64,000 bases of DNA from Candidatus Zhuqueibacterota bacterium (GCA_030950365.1 JAUZRQ010000072.1:1-64000); one strand, 5' to 3'. Shown: positions 35,348 through 44,130, counted from the first letter of the stretch. Translations and numbers: made by a program. The notes: a model not told the origin generated them from the sequence alone.

Positions 35348-37900
35348 ATGATCAAGCTGAACACATCGGCAGCTCCGTTTACCCTGCCGGAATCGATCCG
35401 TCAACTGGAAACCATCGCCTACAATCTCTGGTGGTCCTGGAACCATGAAGCGCAGGCGCTGTTTGCAGCCATTGACCGGGAGCAATGGGAGCGGGAACAC
35501 AATCCGGTTAAATTGCTGAAATCGTTGTCACAGAATCAACTGGATGCACTGGCCGGCAATCCTGAATTCGTGGTGCGGGTGGAGCATGTGGCCGCGCTAT
35601 TGAAGCAGGAGCTCGAACGCGAAACCTGGATGAATCGCCAGCATCCGGACTATAAGAACAAGCTCGTGGCCTACCTGTGCACTGAGTTTGGTATTCACGA
35701 ATGTTTGCCTATTTATTCCGGTGGGCTGGGTGTGCTCGCGGGCGATCATACCAAATCTGCGAGTGATCTCGGTGTGCCGTTTGTGGGTGTGGGGCTACTC
35801 TACCGGAATGGCTATTTCACACAACAAATCGATGCCGAGGGCCGACAGGTGCACATTTACCCGGACTTCGATTTCACCGAGATGCCGCTTCGCCGCATTG
35901 TGGATGATAGCGGAGCGCCGGTGGAGGTCAGCGTGACCCTGCCGCAGGGCGACGTGCGCGTCCAGGCCTGGCTGCTGGAAGTCGGCCGGTCACAGGTGAT
36001 TTTGCTGGATACCTTCCACGAGGGCAATCCACCCGAGTTGCGTGAGATCACTTCGCAGCTTTACGGCGGTGACCGCGATATGCGTATTTCGCAGGAAATC
36101 GTGCTCGGCTTCGGCGGAGTGCGCATGCTGCGCCGGCTGGGCGTGAATCCCACCGTATGGCACCTCAACGAAGGTCATGTGGCGTTTTCCTGTTTCGAGC
36201 GCATCCGTGAGTACATGCAAGAGCGCGAGCTGAGTTTCGATGCGGCGCAGGAGGCGGTGAAAAGCGCGACCGTGTTTACCACGCACACCCCGGTTCCGGC
36301 TGGCAACGAGGCCTTTTCCCTGCTACAGATGGATCGCTATTTTCGCGATTTTTGCAAGCAGCTCGGTATTGGACTGCGCTCGCTGCTGCAGTTGGGGCTG
36401 CAGGCCGACGAAAATGGCTCGAAATATTTCAGCATGACGGTGCTGGCGCTGCGGCTTTCGTGCAAGAGCAACGGAGTGAGCCAGTTGCACGGCAAGGTCT
36501 CTCAGCGCATGTGGGCGCATGTGTGGCCAGGGGTGCCGGTGGAAGAAAACCCGATCACCAGCATCACCAATGGCGTGCACACCCAGACCTGGATTGCGCC
36601 GGAAATGCGCCGTATTTTCGATGAGCACGTCGGCCGTGATTGGCTCGAGCATCTTGCCGATCCCGAATACTGGCAACATGTGCAGCAGGTGCCGGTGAAT
36701 ACCCTGCTGGCAACCAAGCGAGCGCTGAAGGAGCGGATGATCCAGTTTATCCGTGAGCGCCTGAAAACCCAGTACCGCCGTAATGGGGCCAGCAAAACGT
36801 TCATTCAACAGATCGATTCCTGGCTCAGTCCCGACGCACTTACCATCGGCTTTGCGCGGCGGTTTGCACCATACAAACGGGCTTATTTGATCCTGTCCGA
36901 TCTACAGCGGCTCAACCAGCTTGTCAATGATCCTGAGCATCCGATCCAGCTCATTTTTGCCGGTAAGGCGCATCCGCAAAACAGGGAAGGGCAGAAGATC
37001 ATCCAGCAAATCTGGCAGCTTGCACAAAAGCCGGAATTTCTGGGGAAGGTAATTCTGCTGGAAAATTATGACATGAACGTGGCTCGGCACATGGTTGCCG
37101 GAGTGGACGTGTGGCTCAACAATCCGCGCCGGCCGCAGGAGGCCTCCGGCACCAGCGGCCAGAAAGTGCCCATCAACGGCGGCATCAACTTCAGCGTGCT
37201 CGATGGCTGGTGGCCGGAAGCCTACGATGGCAGCAACGGCTGGAAGATCGGCGAAGATCGTGAATACGAACACGAATACATTCAGGACCGCGAGGATGCG
37301 GAATCGCTGTACAGTACGCTGGAAAAGGAAATCATTCCCCTATATTACGGGCAAAACCGGGAAAGCAGCGGTCGCACCTGGGGGGATACCATGCTCAATT
37401 CCATGCGCACGGTGATTCCGGTGTTTAATACCGAAGTGATGGTGCGCAACTATTTCGAGAAACTGTACCGGGTGGCGGCCGATCGCTATCGTGGCTGGGT
37501 CGAAAAGGACGTGCAGACGGTGGCCGAGCTTATACAATTCCGCCAGCTTCTGGAAGAGAACTGGCCGTTGCTGCATTTTGCCTCGCTATCCACCGAGCGC
37601 AATGCCATGAACGGCGAATCCGAGGTAAAAATTACGGCGGACCTGTATCTGGGCGAGCTGTCCGAGGATATGGTGCAGGTGGAGCTGGTCGGCATGCCGC
37701 TGAATCAGGATACGCGCCCGCTGCTGGTGGTGCCGATGCAGCAAGTGGAAAAAGTGGCGCCGAGTCTGGTACGGTATCATCTACACACCCGGCTGCCCAT
37801 TAGCCGCGAGGACGAGCTCCGGCTGCGGGTGATCCCCCGGCACGATGCATTGAGCCACAAACACGAGCTCGGGCTGATTTACTGGCACAACGTGCAGTGA
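35348..37900 (+). CDS. glgP: Alpha-glucan (glycogen/maltodextrin) phosphorylase
   Basis: An 850-residue GT35 phosphorylase releasing glucose-1-phosphate from alpha-1,4-glucan. An N-terminal DUF3417-like segment (LPESIRQLETIAYNLWWSWNHEAQALF by its ends) identifies the long bacterial/archaeal subfamily. The substrate site HLNEGHVAFSCFERI, FTTHTPVPAGNEAF, and the nucleotide-type domain TIGFARRFAPYKRAYLI follow. The PLP lysine lies in EASGTSGQKVPINGGINFSVLDGWW, followed by YDGSNGWKIG. GAGGTAGGA precedes the ATG. It is a single-gene unit about 28 kb from the debranching-enzyme homologue, with which it would normally cooperate. Confidence 0.93.
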   Translation: MIKLNTSAAPFTLPESIRQLETIAYNLWWSWNHEAQALFAAIDREQWEREHNPVKLLKSLSQNQLDALAGNPEFVVRVEHVAALLKQELERETWMNRQHPDYKNKLVAYLCTEFGIHECLPIYSGGLGVLAGDHTKSASDLGVPFVGVGLLYRNGYFTQQIDAEGRQVHIYPDFDFTEMPLRRIVDDSGAPVEVSVTLPQGDVRVQAWLLEVGRSQVILLDTFHEGNPPELREITSQLYGGDRDMRISQEIVLGFGGVRMLRRLGVNPTVWHLNEGHVAFSCFERIREYMQERELSFDAAQEAVKSATVFTTHTPVPAGNEAFSLLQMDRYFRDFCKQLGIGLRSLLQLGLQADENGSKYFSMTVLALRLSCKSNGVSQLHGKVSQRMWAHVWPGVPVEENPITSITNGVHTQTWIAPEMRRIFDEHVGRDWLEHLADPEYWQHVQQVPVNTLLATKRALKERMIQFIRERLKTQYRRNGASKTFIQQIDSWLSPDALTIGFARRFAPYKRAYLILSDLQRLNQLVNDPEHPIQLIFAGKAHPQNREGQKIIQQIWQLAQKPEFLGKVILLENYDMNVARHMVAGVDVWLNNPRRPQEASGTSGQKVPINGGINFSVLDGWWPEAYDGSNGWKIGEDREYEHEYIQDREDAESLYSTLEKEIIPLYYGQNRESSGRTWGDTMLNSMRTVIPVFNTEVMVRNYFEKLYRVAADRYRGWVEKDVQTVAELIQFRQLLEENWPLLHFASLSTERNAMNGESEVKITADLYLGELSEDMVQVELVGMPLNQDTRPLLVVPMQQVEKVAPSLVRYHLHTRLPISREDELRLRVIPRHDALSHKHELGLIYWHNVQ

Positions 37901-38001
37901 TCGTTGCGGAAACGGACTTTTCCGACATTCGCAAAAGGCTTACAATGGATTCTCTCTCGCCGTGGCGCAGAGCCCGCTGAGTTTTCCTTCTTTTTTCCAT
38001 A

Positions 38002-38032
38002 CCTCCTTCCCAGGTTTAATCTGGGAAGGAGG
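38002..38032. repeat. Palindromic repeat, copy 2 of the CTCCTTC-family
   Basis: cctccttcccag (38002-38013), gtttaat spacer and ctgggaaggagg (38021-38032) form a near-perfect hairpin. It shares stem sequence and tttaa loop with 23844-23872 and likewise sits in a short gap where two genes converge. Confidence 0.7.
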
Positions 38033-38100
38033 CCTAAAAGGATATCTACAGGAGGTTTACTCCAGCCAGCCCTACATGCGCAGCAGTCATTCGCCGCCTA

Positions 38101-39189
38101 TCATTGCCTTGCCTTCGGCGTTCTGCGGTGCAGGTCTTTCATCCGTGGTAGCCAGAATCCCACCAGATAATCCACCATGCCTGTGTAGTTGGCCATGCCT
38201 TCACGAATTTTATTGGCCTTCAAATAACGATCATAAGTTTTGCGGCTAATGCGGCTGAACCGGCCGGCATGCTTTTGCCAGCGCTCGCGAATGCGCCGAA
38301 AATCACGCCTCACGGTGGTATCTATCAAAGTGGCATAAGGCTCGTAATCGGATAGCGCTATGCGGAGCCGCGCGCCAAGATACCGTACCGCGGCGAGATA
38401 GGCCGAATACTGAATCAACGCCTTCGAGCTGGAAACGCAGGTTAGAAAGGCCAAAAAATTGGCCTCGGCCTCGTTGGCGAATCCCATCTGATGGAATTTT
38501 TCATGGGTCAGGGTAAATGGATATTCGATGTCCAGCAAATCAGCGTTGAGATGCACTTCGTGAAAGACCGGGCTGAAAAAGCCCGTGGTGAGCGTTTTGT
38601 TGAGCAGGGTATTCAGCAGCAGGTGCTTGGGCCGCCGCTGGCCCGTTGGCCGGTAAAACGGCACCAGCGCCTGAACGCGCCGAATCCCGGCCTCGATTTC
38701 CGTTTCGATTTCCGCTCTGGTCAGCGGCTGCCACTGTTTTGATAGGCTGTTGGCCCTATCCGTAACCACCACGAACGCATCGATGACGGCGGTGGTGTCT
38801 GCCGCCGTGGCAGGCAGCGCCAGGCTGTCCGACAATGGCTGGCGGAAGTAATTCAATCCCCATGCGATATAGAACCAAGCCACCAGCCAGATGGCGCCCA
38901 CTATCCAGTAACCAAATACGCGCCCGAGCTGGCGCTTGTTTTTCAAGTGCCGAACCACCGACACCGGCAGGCCAATCGCGATCGCATACAGCGCCATTTC
39001 GGTGAGCGAAAACGGGATCAGGCCGGAGAACCGGCTCAACACCGCGGTTATCCATGGATAAACCAGGCGCGAATAATAGCGTTCGATGAATTGCGGCTGC
39101 GTGGATAATCCCCAGAAAATCAAAAGATGGAAAACCAGGCCGGACAGGCCCAGGCGGATCAGCCGGAATTGCAATGAATGGCTTTTCAT
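38101..39189 (-). CDS. DUF3810 membrane protein with HExxH motif
   Basis: A 362-residue protein with three N-terminal hydrophobic segments (LGLSGLVFHLLIFWGL, MALYAIAIGLPVSV, VFGYWIVGAIWLVAWFYIAWGL), then a soluble domain. The domain contains LTHEKFHQMGFANEAEANFLAFLTC, with HEKFH and a downstream Glu, the gluzincin-type zinc site seen in DUF3810 proteins common in Bacteroidota. It may be a membrane-bound metallopeptidase; no substrate is known. ATG 39189 is preferred to 39207; neither has a strong ribosome site. A long palindrome sits just upstream. Confidence 0.75.
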   Translation of the reverse strand: MKSHSLQFRLIRLGLSGLVFHLLIFWGLSTQPQFIERYYSRLVYPWITAVLSRFSGLIPFSLTEMALYAIAIGLPVSVVRHLKNKRQLGRVFGYWIVGAIWLVAWFYIAWGLNYFRQPLSDSLALPATAADTTAVIDAFVVVTDRANSLSKQWQPLTRAEIETEIEAGIRRVQALVPFYRPTGQRRPKHLLLNTLLNKTLTTGFFSPVFHEVHLNADLLDIEYPFTLTHEKFHQMGFANEAEANFLAFLTCVSSSKALIQYSAYLAAVRYLGARLRIALSDYEPYATLIDTTVRRDFRRIRERWQKHAGRFSRISRKTYDRYLKANKIREGMANYTGMVDYLVGFWLPRMKDLHRRTPKARQ

Positions 39190-39214
39190 GCAAAAAAGCG
39201 CTTGCATTCTGTTG

Positions 39215-39253
39215 TTATGTTCACTATTATAGTTGTATTAATAGTGAACATAA
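39215..39253. promoter_or_regulatory. 15-bp-arm palindrome over divergent promoters
   Basis: Perfect arms ttatgttcactatta (39215-39229) and taatagtgaacataa (39239-39253) lie between DUF3810 (minus) and the 81-residue protein (plus). A possible plus promoter (TTGCAT 39202, 17 bp, TATTAT 39225-39230) and a minus TATAAT box in the loop overlap it, so an operator for a dimeric repressor is likely. Confidence 0.55.
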
Positions 39254-39272
39254 ATTCAGATAAGGAGCTGGA

Positions 39273-39518
39273 ATGACCGCGCTCTACGAAAAGATTCACG
39301 TTTATGCACGCTCGATTGGTGGAAAAGTGATTCCGCTGCAGTTTCTCTGGCGCCAGCAAAGATATGACATTTACGAAGTATTGGACATAAAAAAGAAAAC
39401 GACGAGTCGGCTGGTGGTGTATCATTTCAAAGTCACCACGCTGCCCAGAGGAACCTTCACGCTGGAGTTCGATTTGCGCAAAGCACAGTGGTATCTGCTT
39501 TCAGCCGAATATGACTGA
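39273..39518 (+). CDS. Small protein of unknown function
   Basis: An 81-residue protein beginning MTALYEKIHVYARSIGG. It is predicted beta-rich, with PLQFLWRQQRYDIYEVLD and YHFKVTTLPRGTFTLEFDLRKAQWYLLSAEYD (ends given). The W-x-x-R-Y-x-I-x-E-V start and F-x-V-x-T middle vaguely recall small DUF6504-type proteins, but this is not firm. AAGGAGC lies about 8 nt before the ATG, and the gene is divergent from DUF3810 across a strong palindrome. Confidence 0.55.
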   Translation: MTALYEKIHVYARSIGGKVIPLQFLWRQQRYDIYEVLDIKKKTTSRLVVYHFKVTTLPRGTFTLEFDLRKAQWYLLSAEYD

Positions 39519-39527
39519 AGCCGGTCA

Positions 39528-40016
39528 TCAAGGCCGCCGTACGAAATATACCAGGAGCTGATCCTGGCGTTTGCGAAGGGCCAGATTGACCCGTTTGGAA
39601 TAGAATTTACGCCGATTTTCATTGACCGGACTGAAAAGGTCAGCGGTCTTGTTGGCGATGAATTCGACGATTTGGCTGATTTTGTCATCCTGCCGGGGCG
39701 GGCTCAGCAGCCGATATTCGGTGATCAGATCGTTCGGATCGTATATCACGCCATCGGTTTTTCGTATGGCCTCGAGCCAGCGCCGAAACCCGCGGCGAAT
39801 TTTCGGCAGGTCGTTGATCGCCACGCCGATTTCCACGCCTTTCTTCATTGTTTCCAGTTGCCGCAGCACGAAGGCGTCAAAATTGGTCTGCTGGTTGTAA
39901 TCGACGTGCCGGTCCACACTGTAAAAGTTGACCAGCGGTGCGGCACAGGCGGTGAGAAGCAGCGTCCCAATTGTAATGCGTTTCCAGAATGCCTGCAACA
40001 TCCCTTTTCGTTGCAT
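39528..40016 (-). CDS. Small lipoprotein of unknown function
   Basis: A 162-residue protein with a lipoprotein signal (ITIGTLLLTAC, Cys at about 23). The mature part is helical and charged (FDAFVLRQLETMKKGVEIGVAI, RRGFRRWLEAIRKTDGV). No family recognised. GTG/ATG alternatives exist; ATG 40016 is chosen for GGAAG at a suitable distance and a correct leader. Converges with the 81-residue gene, 9 bp between stops. Confidence 0.6.
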   Translation of the reverse strand: MQRKGMLQAFWKRITIGTLLLTACAAPLVNFYSVDRHVDYNQQTNFDAFVLRQLETMKKGVEIGVAINDLPKIRRGFRRWLEAIRKTDGVIYDPNDLITEYRLLSPPRQDDKISQIVEFIANKTADLFSPVNENRRKFYSKRVNLALRKRQDQLLVYFVRRP

Positions 40017-40170
40017 GACAGGTCTTCCCGTGAAATTGATTTGGATTTGAGCAAGTCCCTTGCTATTTTTATAATTAATTCTTTTTTGCCAATCTTCCAA
40101 TTAAAAAATGGTGAGGCGGCGAGCTTTTTAAGACTCATGCCTTTTTAAAACTCGTAAGGGAAATCCCGAT

Positions 40171-40644
40171 ATGGCCAATCGACTGGCGCGAATGCATACG
40201 GCGGAACACATTCTGTCGGCAATTATGCGGATTCACTATGCCGCACCGAAGAATCTGGAATTGCATCTAAATGAGAAAAAGACCAAATGCGATTATCAGC
40301 CGGCGGTTCCCATCGACGAGGCCGCCATCCGACGGATCGAGGCGATGGTGAATGCGGAGATTCGGAAAAATCATCCCGTGACGGCATTCATGCTATCGCG
40401 ACAGGAGGCAGAACAACGCGGATACGATTTGTGGAAGGTGCCACCGGACGCGGAGGAGATTCGCATCGTCAAAATTGGCGAGCTGGATGCGCAGCCGTGT
40501 TCCGGGCAGCACGTGACCCGAACGGCGGAAATCGGCGTGTTCCGCATTATTAGCCACGATGTCCGCGAATCCGGGCGACTGCGGTTGCGATTCAGGGTGA
40601 TGGATACTGACGCAAATGTGCCGGTATCAGAAAGCGTTCGGTGA
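40171..40644 (+). CDS. AlaX-type alanyl-tRNA editing protein
   Basis: A 157-residue stand-alone editing domain, homologous to the second domain of alanyl-tRNA synthetase, that deacylates mischarged tRNA-Ala (Ser or Gly). All four zinc ligands are present: HTAEH (H9, H13) and CSGQH (C110, H114). The order and spacing match the short AlaX type. AAGGGA lies 9 nt before the ATG. Its last 53 bases overlap the 3' end of the convergent transporter gene, an unusual antisense tail-to-tail arrangement. Confidence 0.85.
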   Translation: MANRLARMHTAEHILSAIMRIHYAAPKNLELHLNEKKTKCDYQPAVPIDEAAIRRIEAMVNAEIRKNHPVTAFMLSRQEAEQRGYDLWKVPPDAEEIRIVKIGELDAQPCSGQHVTRTAEIGVFRIISHDVRESGRLRLRFRVMDTDANVPVSESVR

Positions 40645-42091
40645 ATTCAAAAATCAGCTCGACGGCGATGGCCAGCAGCGCCGCCGGAATGGCGCCCTGC
40701 AAAATGAGCCCGGTGTCGTTCAGGGTCAGGCCAGTGACGATAGGTTCGCCCAGGCCGCCGGCGCCGATAAACGCCGCCAGAGTGGCCGTGCCAATGTTGA
40801 TCACGGCCGCGGTCTTAATGCCCGCCAGAATGGTCGGACTGGCCAGCGGCAATTCGATAAACCGCATGCGCTGCCAGGGGGACATACCCATTCCGGTGGC
40901 CACTTTTTTGAGTAGTGGGTCCACCGAAAACAATGCGATGAGGGTGTTCCGCAAAATCGGCAGCAGCGAATATAAAAACAATGCTACAATGGCTGGAACC
41001 ACGCCGATGCCGAACAGCGGAATCATGAAAGCCAGAAGCGCAATCGAGGGAATGGTTTGCAAAAGGCCGGCCAAATAGGTCAGCAAGCGGGCAAACCGCC
41101 GGAAGCGGAAGGTCACCATGCCCGTCGGGATGGCAATCGTCATGGCCATGAACAGGGCGATGCTGCTGAGCAACAGATGCCGCCAGGTTCGACGGGCCAG
41201 CAACGACCAGAAGGTTTCCTGCGCCGGCCCATCACCGGTGATCAAATTTTCAGAACGCAGAAAATCCGATGCCACCGCAGTCGGCGCTTGCTTTTCCACC
41301 ACGATGCGCGCATTGAGCCGTTGCATTTGGTTTTCGTCCAGCCGATTCGCCAGCCGTAACAGCGCCTGGCGTGCTTCCGCCGGCAAATCGAGCCGGATCA
41401 GCGGCACCGCAAGATAAGTGGGGAAAAAACCCCGATCATCCTGCAACAAAACCAAATCGTAGCGCGGAATATCGCCATCGGTGGAATATGCATCGGTGAG
41501 ATCGATTTCGCCACGCTGCAGGGCCATGTAGGCCAGCCCGTGTTCCAGCCCCTGCGGTCGCTGCGGCAGGTGATAATGCCGCCGCAAACCGATCCAGCCG
41601 TCATGGCGGTTTAAAAACTCCAGACTGAAGCCCAAGCTTAGCTCCGGATGGCGCCGCAAATCCGAAATATTATGAATTTGCAAACGCTCGGCTAACGCAC
41701 GCGGCATGGCCAGGGCATAGGTGTTGTTGAAGCCGAATCCGGGCAGCATCTGCATGCGATATTCGTTGACAAGCAACTGATTCAGCGAATCAAACGAAAC
41801 AGAACGGGGCAGCTTCAGGATGGCCTGCGCAATGGTGCCGGAATATTCCGGGTAGGCATCAATTTCACCATTCTTCAGGGCAGAGAAACACACCATGGTA
41901 CCGCCAAGCCGGAAGCGGCGCTCCACATCAAAGCCATGCGCTTCCAGCATCTGCGCCATGATTTCGGCAAGGAGGGTGCCCTCATTAAAATTTTTGCCGC
42001 CAATGACCAGTTTTCTCGGCGATTGCGCTCCCGCGGGCGCGGCCATGAGCCAGATGCAGAGAAGGGTCAGCCCTTTTCTCAGCCAGGCCAT
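40592..42091 (-). CDS. Betaine-type ABC transporter: substrate-binding protein fused to permease
   Basis: A 499-residue fusion of the osmoprotectant/choline/ergothioneine (OpuC/BilE/EgtU) family. A signal peptide (1-22) is followed by the binding domain (about 26-285: GGKNFNEGTLLAEIMAQMLE, NGEIDAYPEYSGTI, GEIDLTDAYSTDG). A permease domain from about 300 follows, with the EAA-type loop GMGMSPWQRMRFIELPLASPTILAGI and AAFIGAGGLGEPIVTGL. Known fused members such as EgtU carry the permease first; here the binding domain comes first. Start overlaps the ATPase stop by one base. Neighbouring egtD makes a histidine-betaine substrate attractive. Confidence 0.85.
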   Translation of the reverse strand: MAWLRKGLTLLCIWLMAAPAGAQSPRKLVIGGKNFNEGTLLAEIMAQMLEAHGFDVERRFRLGGTMVCFSALKNGEIDAYPEYSGTIAQAILKLPRSVSFDSLNQLLVNEYRMQMLPGFGFNNTYALAMPRALAERLQIHNISDLRRHPELSLGFSLEFLNRHDGWIGLRRHYHLPQRPQGLEHGLAYMALQRGEIDLTDAYSTDGDIPRYDLVLLQDDRGFFPTYLAVPLIRLDLPAEARQALLRLANRLDENQMQRLNARIVVEKQAPTAVASDFLRSENLITGDGPAQETFWSLLARRTWRHLLLSSIALFMAMTIAIPTGMVTFRFRRFARLLTYLAGLLQTIPSIALLAFMIPLFGIGVVPAIVALFLYSLLPILRNTLIALFSVDPLLKKVATGMGMSPWQRMRFIELPLASPTILAGIKTAAVINIGTATLAAFIGAGGLGEPIVTGLTLNDTGLILQGAIPAALLAIAVELIFEFTERFLIPAHLRQYPSP

Positions 42092-42825
42092 TACGACAGC
42101 TCCAGTTGCGTGTGGATGAGGTTGCGGATAAAGGGCGTGGCCGGATGCTGCAAAATGGTTTCGCGCCGGCCTGCCTGCACGAGCTGACCGTCTTCCAGAA
42201 TCAGCAACTCGGTGGCCAATTTGAACGCTTCCCGCATGTCGTGCGTCACCAGCACAATGGTGCGGGGTTGCAGGGCTTGCAGCCGGAGAACTTCCTGGTG
42301 CAGGTCGCTTCGCGTGATGGGATCAAGCGCGCCAAAGGGCTCATCAAACAGAAGAATATCCGGGTCCAGCATCATGGCGCGGCACAGCCCCACACGTTGC
42401 TGTTGACCGCCGCTCAGCTCGTGCGGATAGCGGCTGTGAAATTCCGCCGGCAGGCTGACCAGCTCCATGAGCTCACAGACGCGCTGCCGGCGTCGGCTTT
42501 CTGGCCAGCCCACCAGGCGCGCCGGCAGGCCGATATTTTCGGCCACGGTCAGGTGCGGGAACAGCCCGGTACCCTGCACGGCGTATCCGATTTTCCGTCG
42601 CAGGGCCATCACGCGATCGTAATCGATCGGCTGGCCGAACACGCTTACCTGTCCGTCCGAGGGCCGAATCAGGCCGTTGATCAATTGCAACAGGGTGGAT
42701 TTGCCGCTGCCGCTGCGCCCGACCACGGCGGTGATTTCGGATTCGCGGAAGGAGTAGTCAAATGCCTTCAGCGCATACACAGCCCCGTAGCGCCTGGACA
42801 CGTTTTTGAATTCGATGATGGCCAT
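42091..42825 (-). CDS. Betaine-type ABC transporter ATP-binding protein
   Basis: About 244 residues of an ABC ATPase. Walker A VGRSGSGKSTLL, Q-loop GYAVQGTGLFPHLTV, signature LSGGQQQRVGLC, Walker B ILLFDEPFGALD and switch VTHDMREAF are all intact. It ends without the CBS domains of OpuAA/ProV, which resembles the EgtV/OpuCA-short type. Stop overlaps the start of the binding-protein/permease gene (TAATG), so the two form one transporter. Start is uncertain: ATG 42825 fits the domain; ATG 42837 or TTG 42846 are possible and none has a clear ribosome site. Confidence 0.88.
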   Translation of the reverse strand: MAIIEFKNVSRRYGAVYALKAFDYSFRESEITAVVGRSGSGKSTLLQLINGLIRPSDGQVSVFGQPIDYDRVMALRRKIGYAVQGTGLFPHLTVAENIGLPARLVGWPESRRRQRVCELMELVSLPAEFHSRYPHELSGGQQQRVGLCRAMMLDPDILLFDEPFGALDPITRSDLHQEVLRLQALQPRTIVLVTHDMREAFKLATELLILEDGQLVQAGRRETILQHPATPFIRNLIHTQLELS

Positions 42826-42879
42826 GAGGATACTCATCCAGCACAAGGTATCAGGATTGGCAAAGCGATTGTTACACCT

Positions 42880-43872
42880 TCAGGCCGGCCCCAGCAGGTT
42901 CAGGCGAAAATAGCCATCGGCGTCTTGCCAGTGCTGCAACCGTTTCAAACCGGCGGCCGCGAAGATGCTTTGCAGCATGTCCGGCGTGAATTTGTACGAG
43001 TTCTCCGTATGGATCGTTTCGCCGGCTCGAAAGGCGAAGGTCCGATCCAGCGCGGCGATATGCGCCTGTTGCTGACCGATGCTTTCGATGTGCATTTCGA
43101 TCCGGCTCTCGGTTTCATTGAAGAAGGCGCGGTGCCGGAAACGGCTGAGATCGAAATCGCCGCCCAGTTCGCGGTTGATGCGGCGCAGCAGGTTCAAATT
43201 GAACTGCGCGGTGACTTGCTGGGCGTCGTCGTAAGCCGGTTCGAGGATGTGCCGCGGTTTGACCATGTCGGTCCCGAGAAGCAGCAGGTCCCGGGGCTGC
43301 ATGATATGGCGCATCTTGTTCAGAAAATCCACCGCCTGGGGCGGCTCGAAGTTGCCGATGTTGGATCCCAGAAACACTAAAATCTTTGGCGACACATTGG
43401 CCTGCTGGATTTTGCGGATGCCGTCGTCGTATTCTGCGGCCAGCGCGTGCACGCGCAGCGCCGGAAAATCGTTTAGCAACCGGCGGGCGCCTTCGCGCAG
43501 GATGGAATCGGAAATATCGATGGGCCGATAGGTGAGATGCCCTTGCTGCTGAAGAAAGGCCTGAATCAGCAGGCGGGTTTTGTATGAGCTGCCACTGCCG
43601 AATTCGACCAGGCTGAGATCCGAACCGTTTTGGAACCGAGCGATATCGTGAATGTGTGTTTCCAGAATGGCCTTTTCGGTGCGCGTGATGTAATATTCCG
43701 GCAGGGTGCAAATTTTCTCGAACAATTCGGAACCGATAGAATCGTAAAAATACACCGACGGAATGCGTTTGGGCGCCGCTGAAAGTCCGCGCAGGACGTC
43801 CTGAGCAAAGCGAGCGTGCAGATTTTGCCGCGGCGAGGTTTCCAGCAAAAAGCGTGGGTCTTGCATGGCCAT
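42880..43872 (-). CDS. egtD: L-histidine N-alpha-methyltransferase (EgtD)
   Basis: A 330-residue SAM-dependent enzyme that trimethylates histidine to hercynine, the first step of ergothioneine synthesis. Family landmarks are PKRIPSVYFYDSIGSELFEKIC, LPEYYITRTEKAIL, the SAM loop LVEFGSGSSYKTRLLI, PIDISDSIL, FLGSNIGNF, LLLGTDMVKP and YNLNLLRRIN-type FNLNLLRRINRELGG, then IHTENSYKFT with the substrate carboxylate-binding Glu/Ser. Length matches EgtD. No EgtB is seen in the window, so either sulfur insertion is encoded elsewhere or hercynine is the end product. The betaine-type ABC transporter starts 55 bp downstream on the same strand. Confidence 0.92.
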   Translation of the reverse strand: MAMQDPRFLLETSPRQNLHARFAQDVLRGLSAAPKRIPSVYFYDSIGSELFEKICTLPEYYITRTEKAILETHIHDIARFQNGSDLSLVEFGSGSSYKTRLLIQAFLQQQGHLTYRPIDISDSILREGARRLLNDFPALRVHALAAEYDDGIRKIQQANVSPKILVFLGSNIGNFEPPQAVDFLNKMRHIMQPRDLLLLGTDMVKPRHILEPAYDDAQQVTAQFNLNLLRRINRELGGDFDLSRFRHRAFFNETESRIEMHIESIGQQQAHIAALDRTFAFRAGETIHTENSYKFTPDMLQSIFAAAGLKRLQHWQDADGYFRLNLLGPA

Positions 43873-44130
43873 GTCTTTGATATTTGTTGATGGGTCATTT
43901 AATGATTGGGTTTTGCGAGATTACCAATCGGGTTCAAGCAACGGCCGAGGATGACGATGGTAGAGACGTTGGCGACCCGAGTCCATACACGTGTTAGATG
44001 AATTGCAATTGCCGGCGCTGAATCGCCTTGCGTCAGCAAAAGCCCGGCGAAATTTATTTTAGAAAAAACAACACCACGGTCGCAAAAATTCCGCACAGGC
44101 TGCGACAGTGGCTGCATATTTTGGTGGCAA

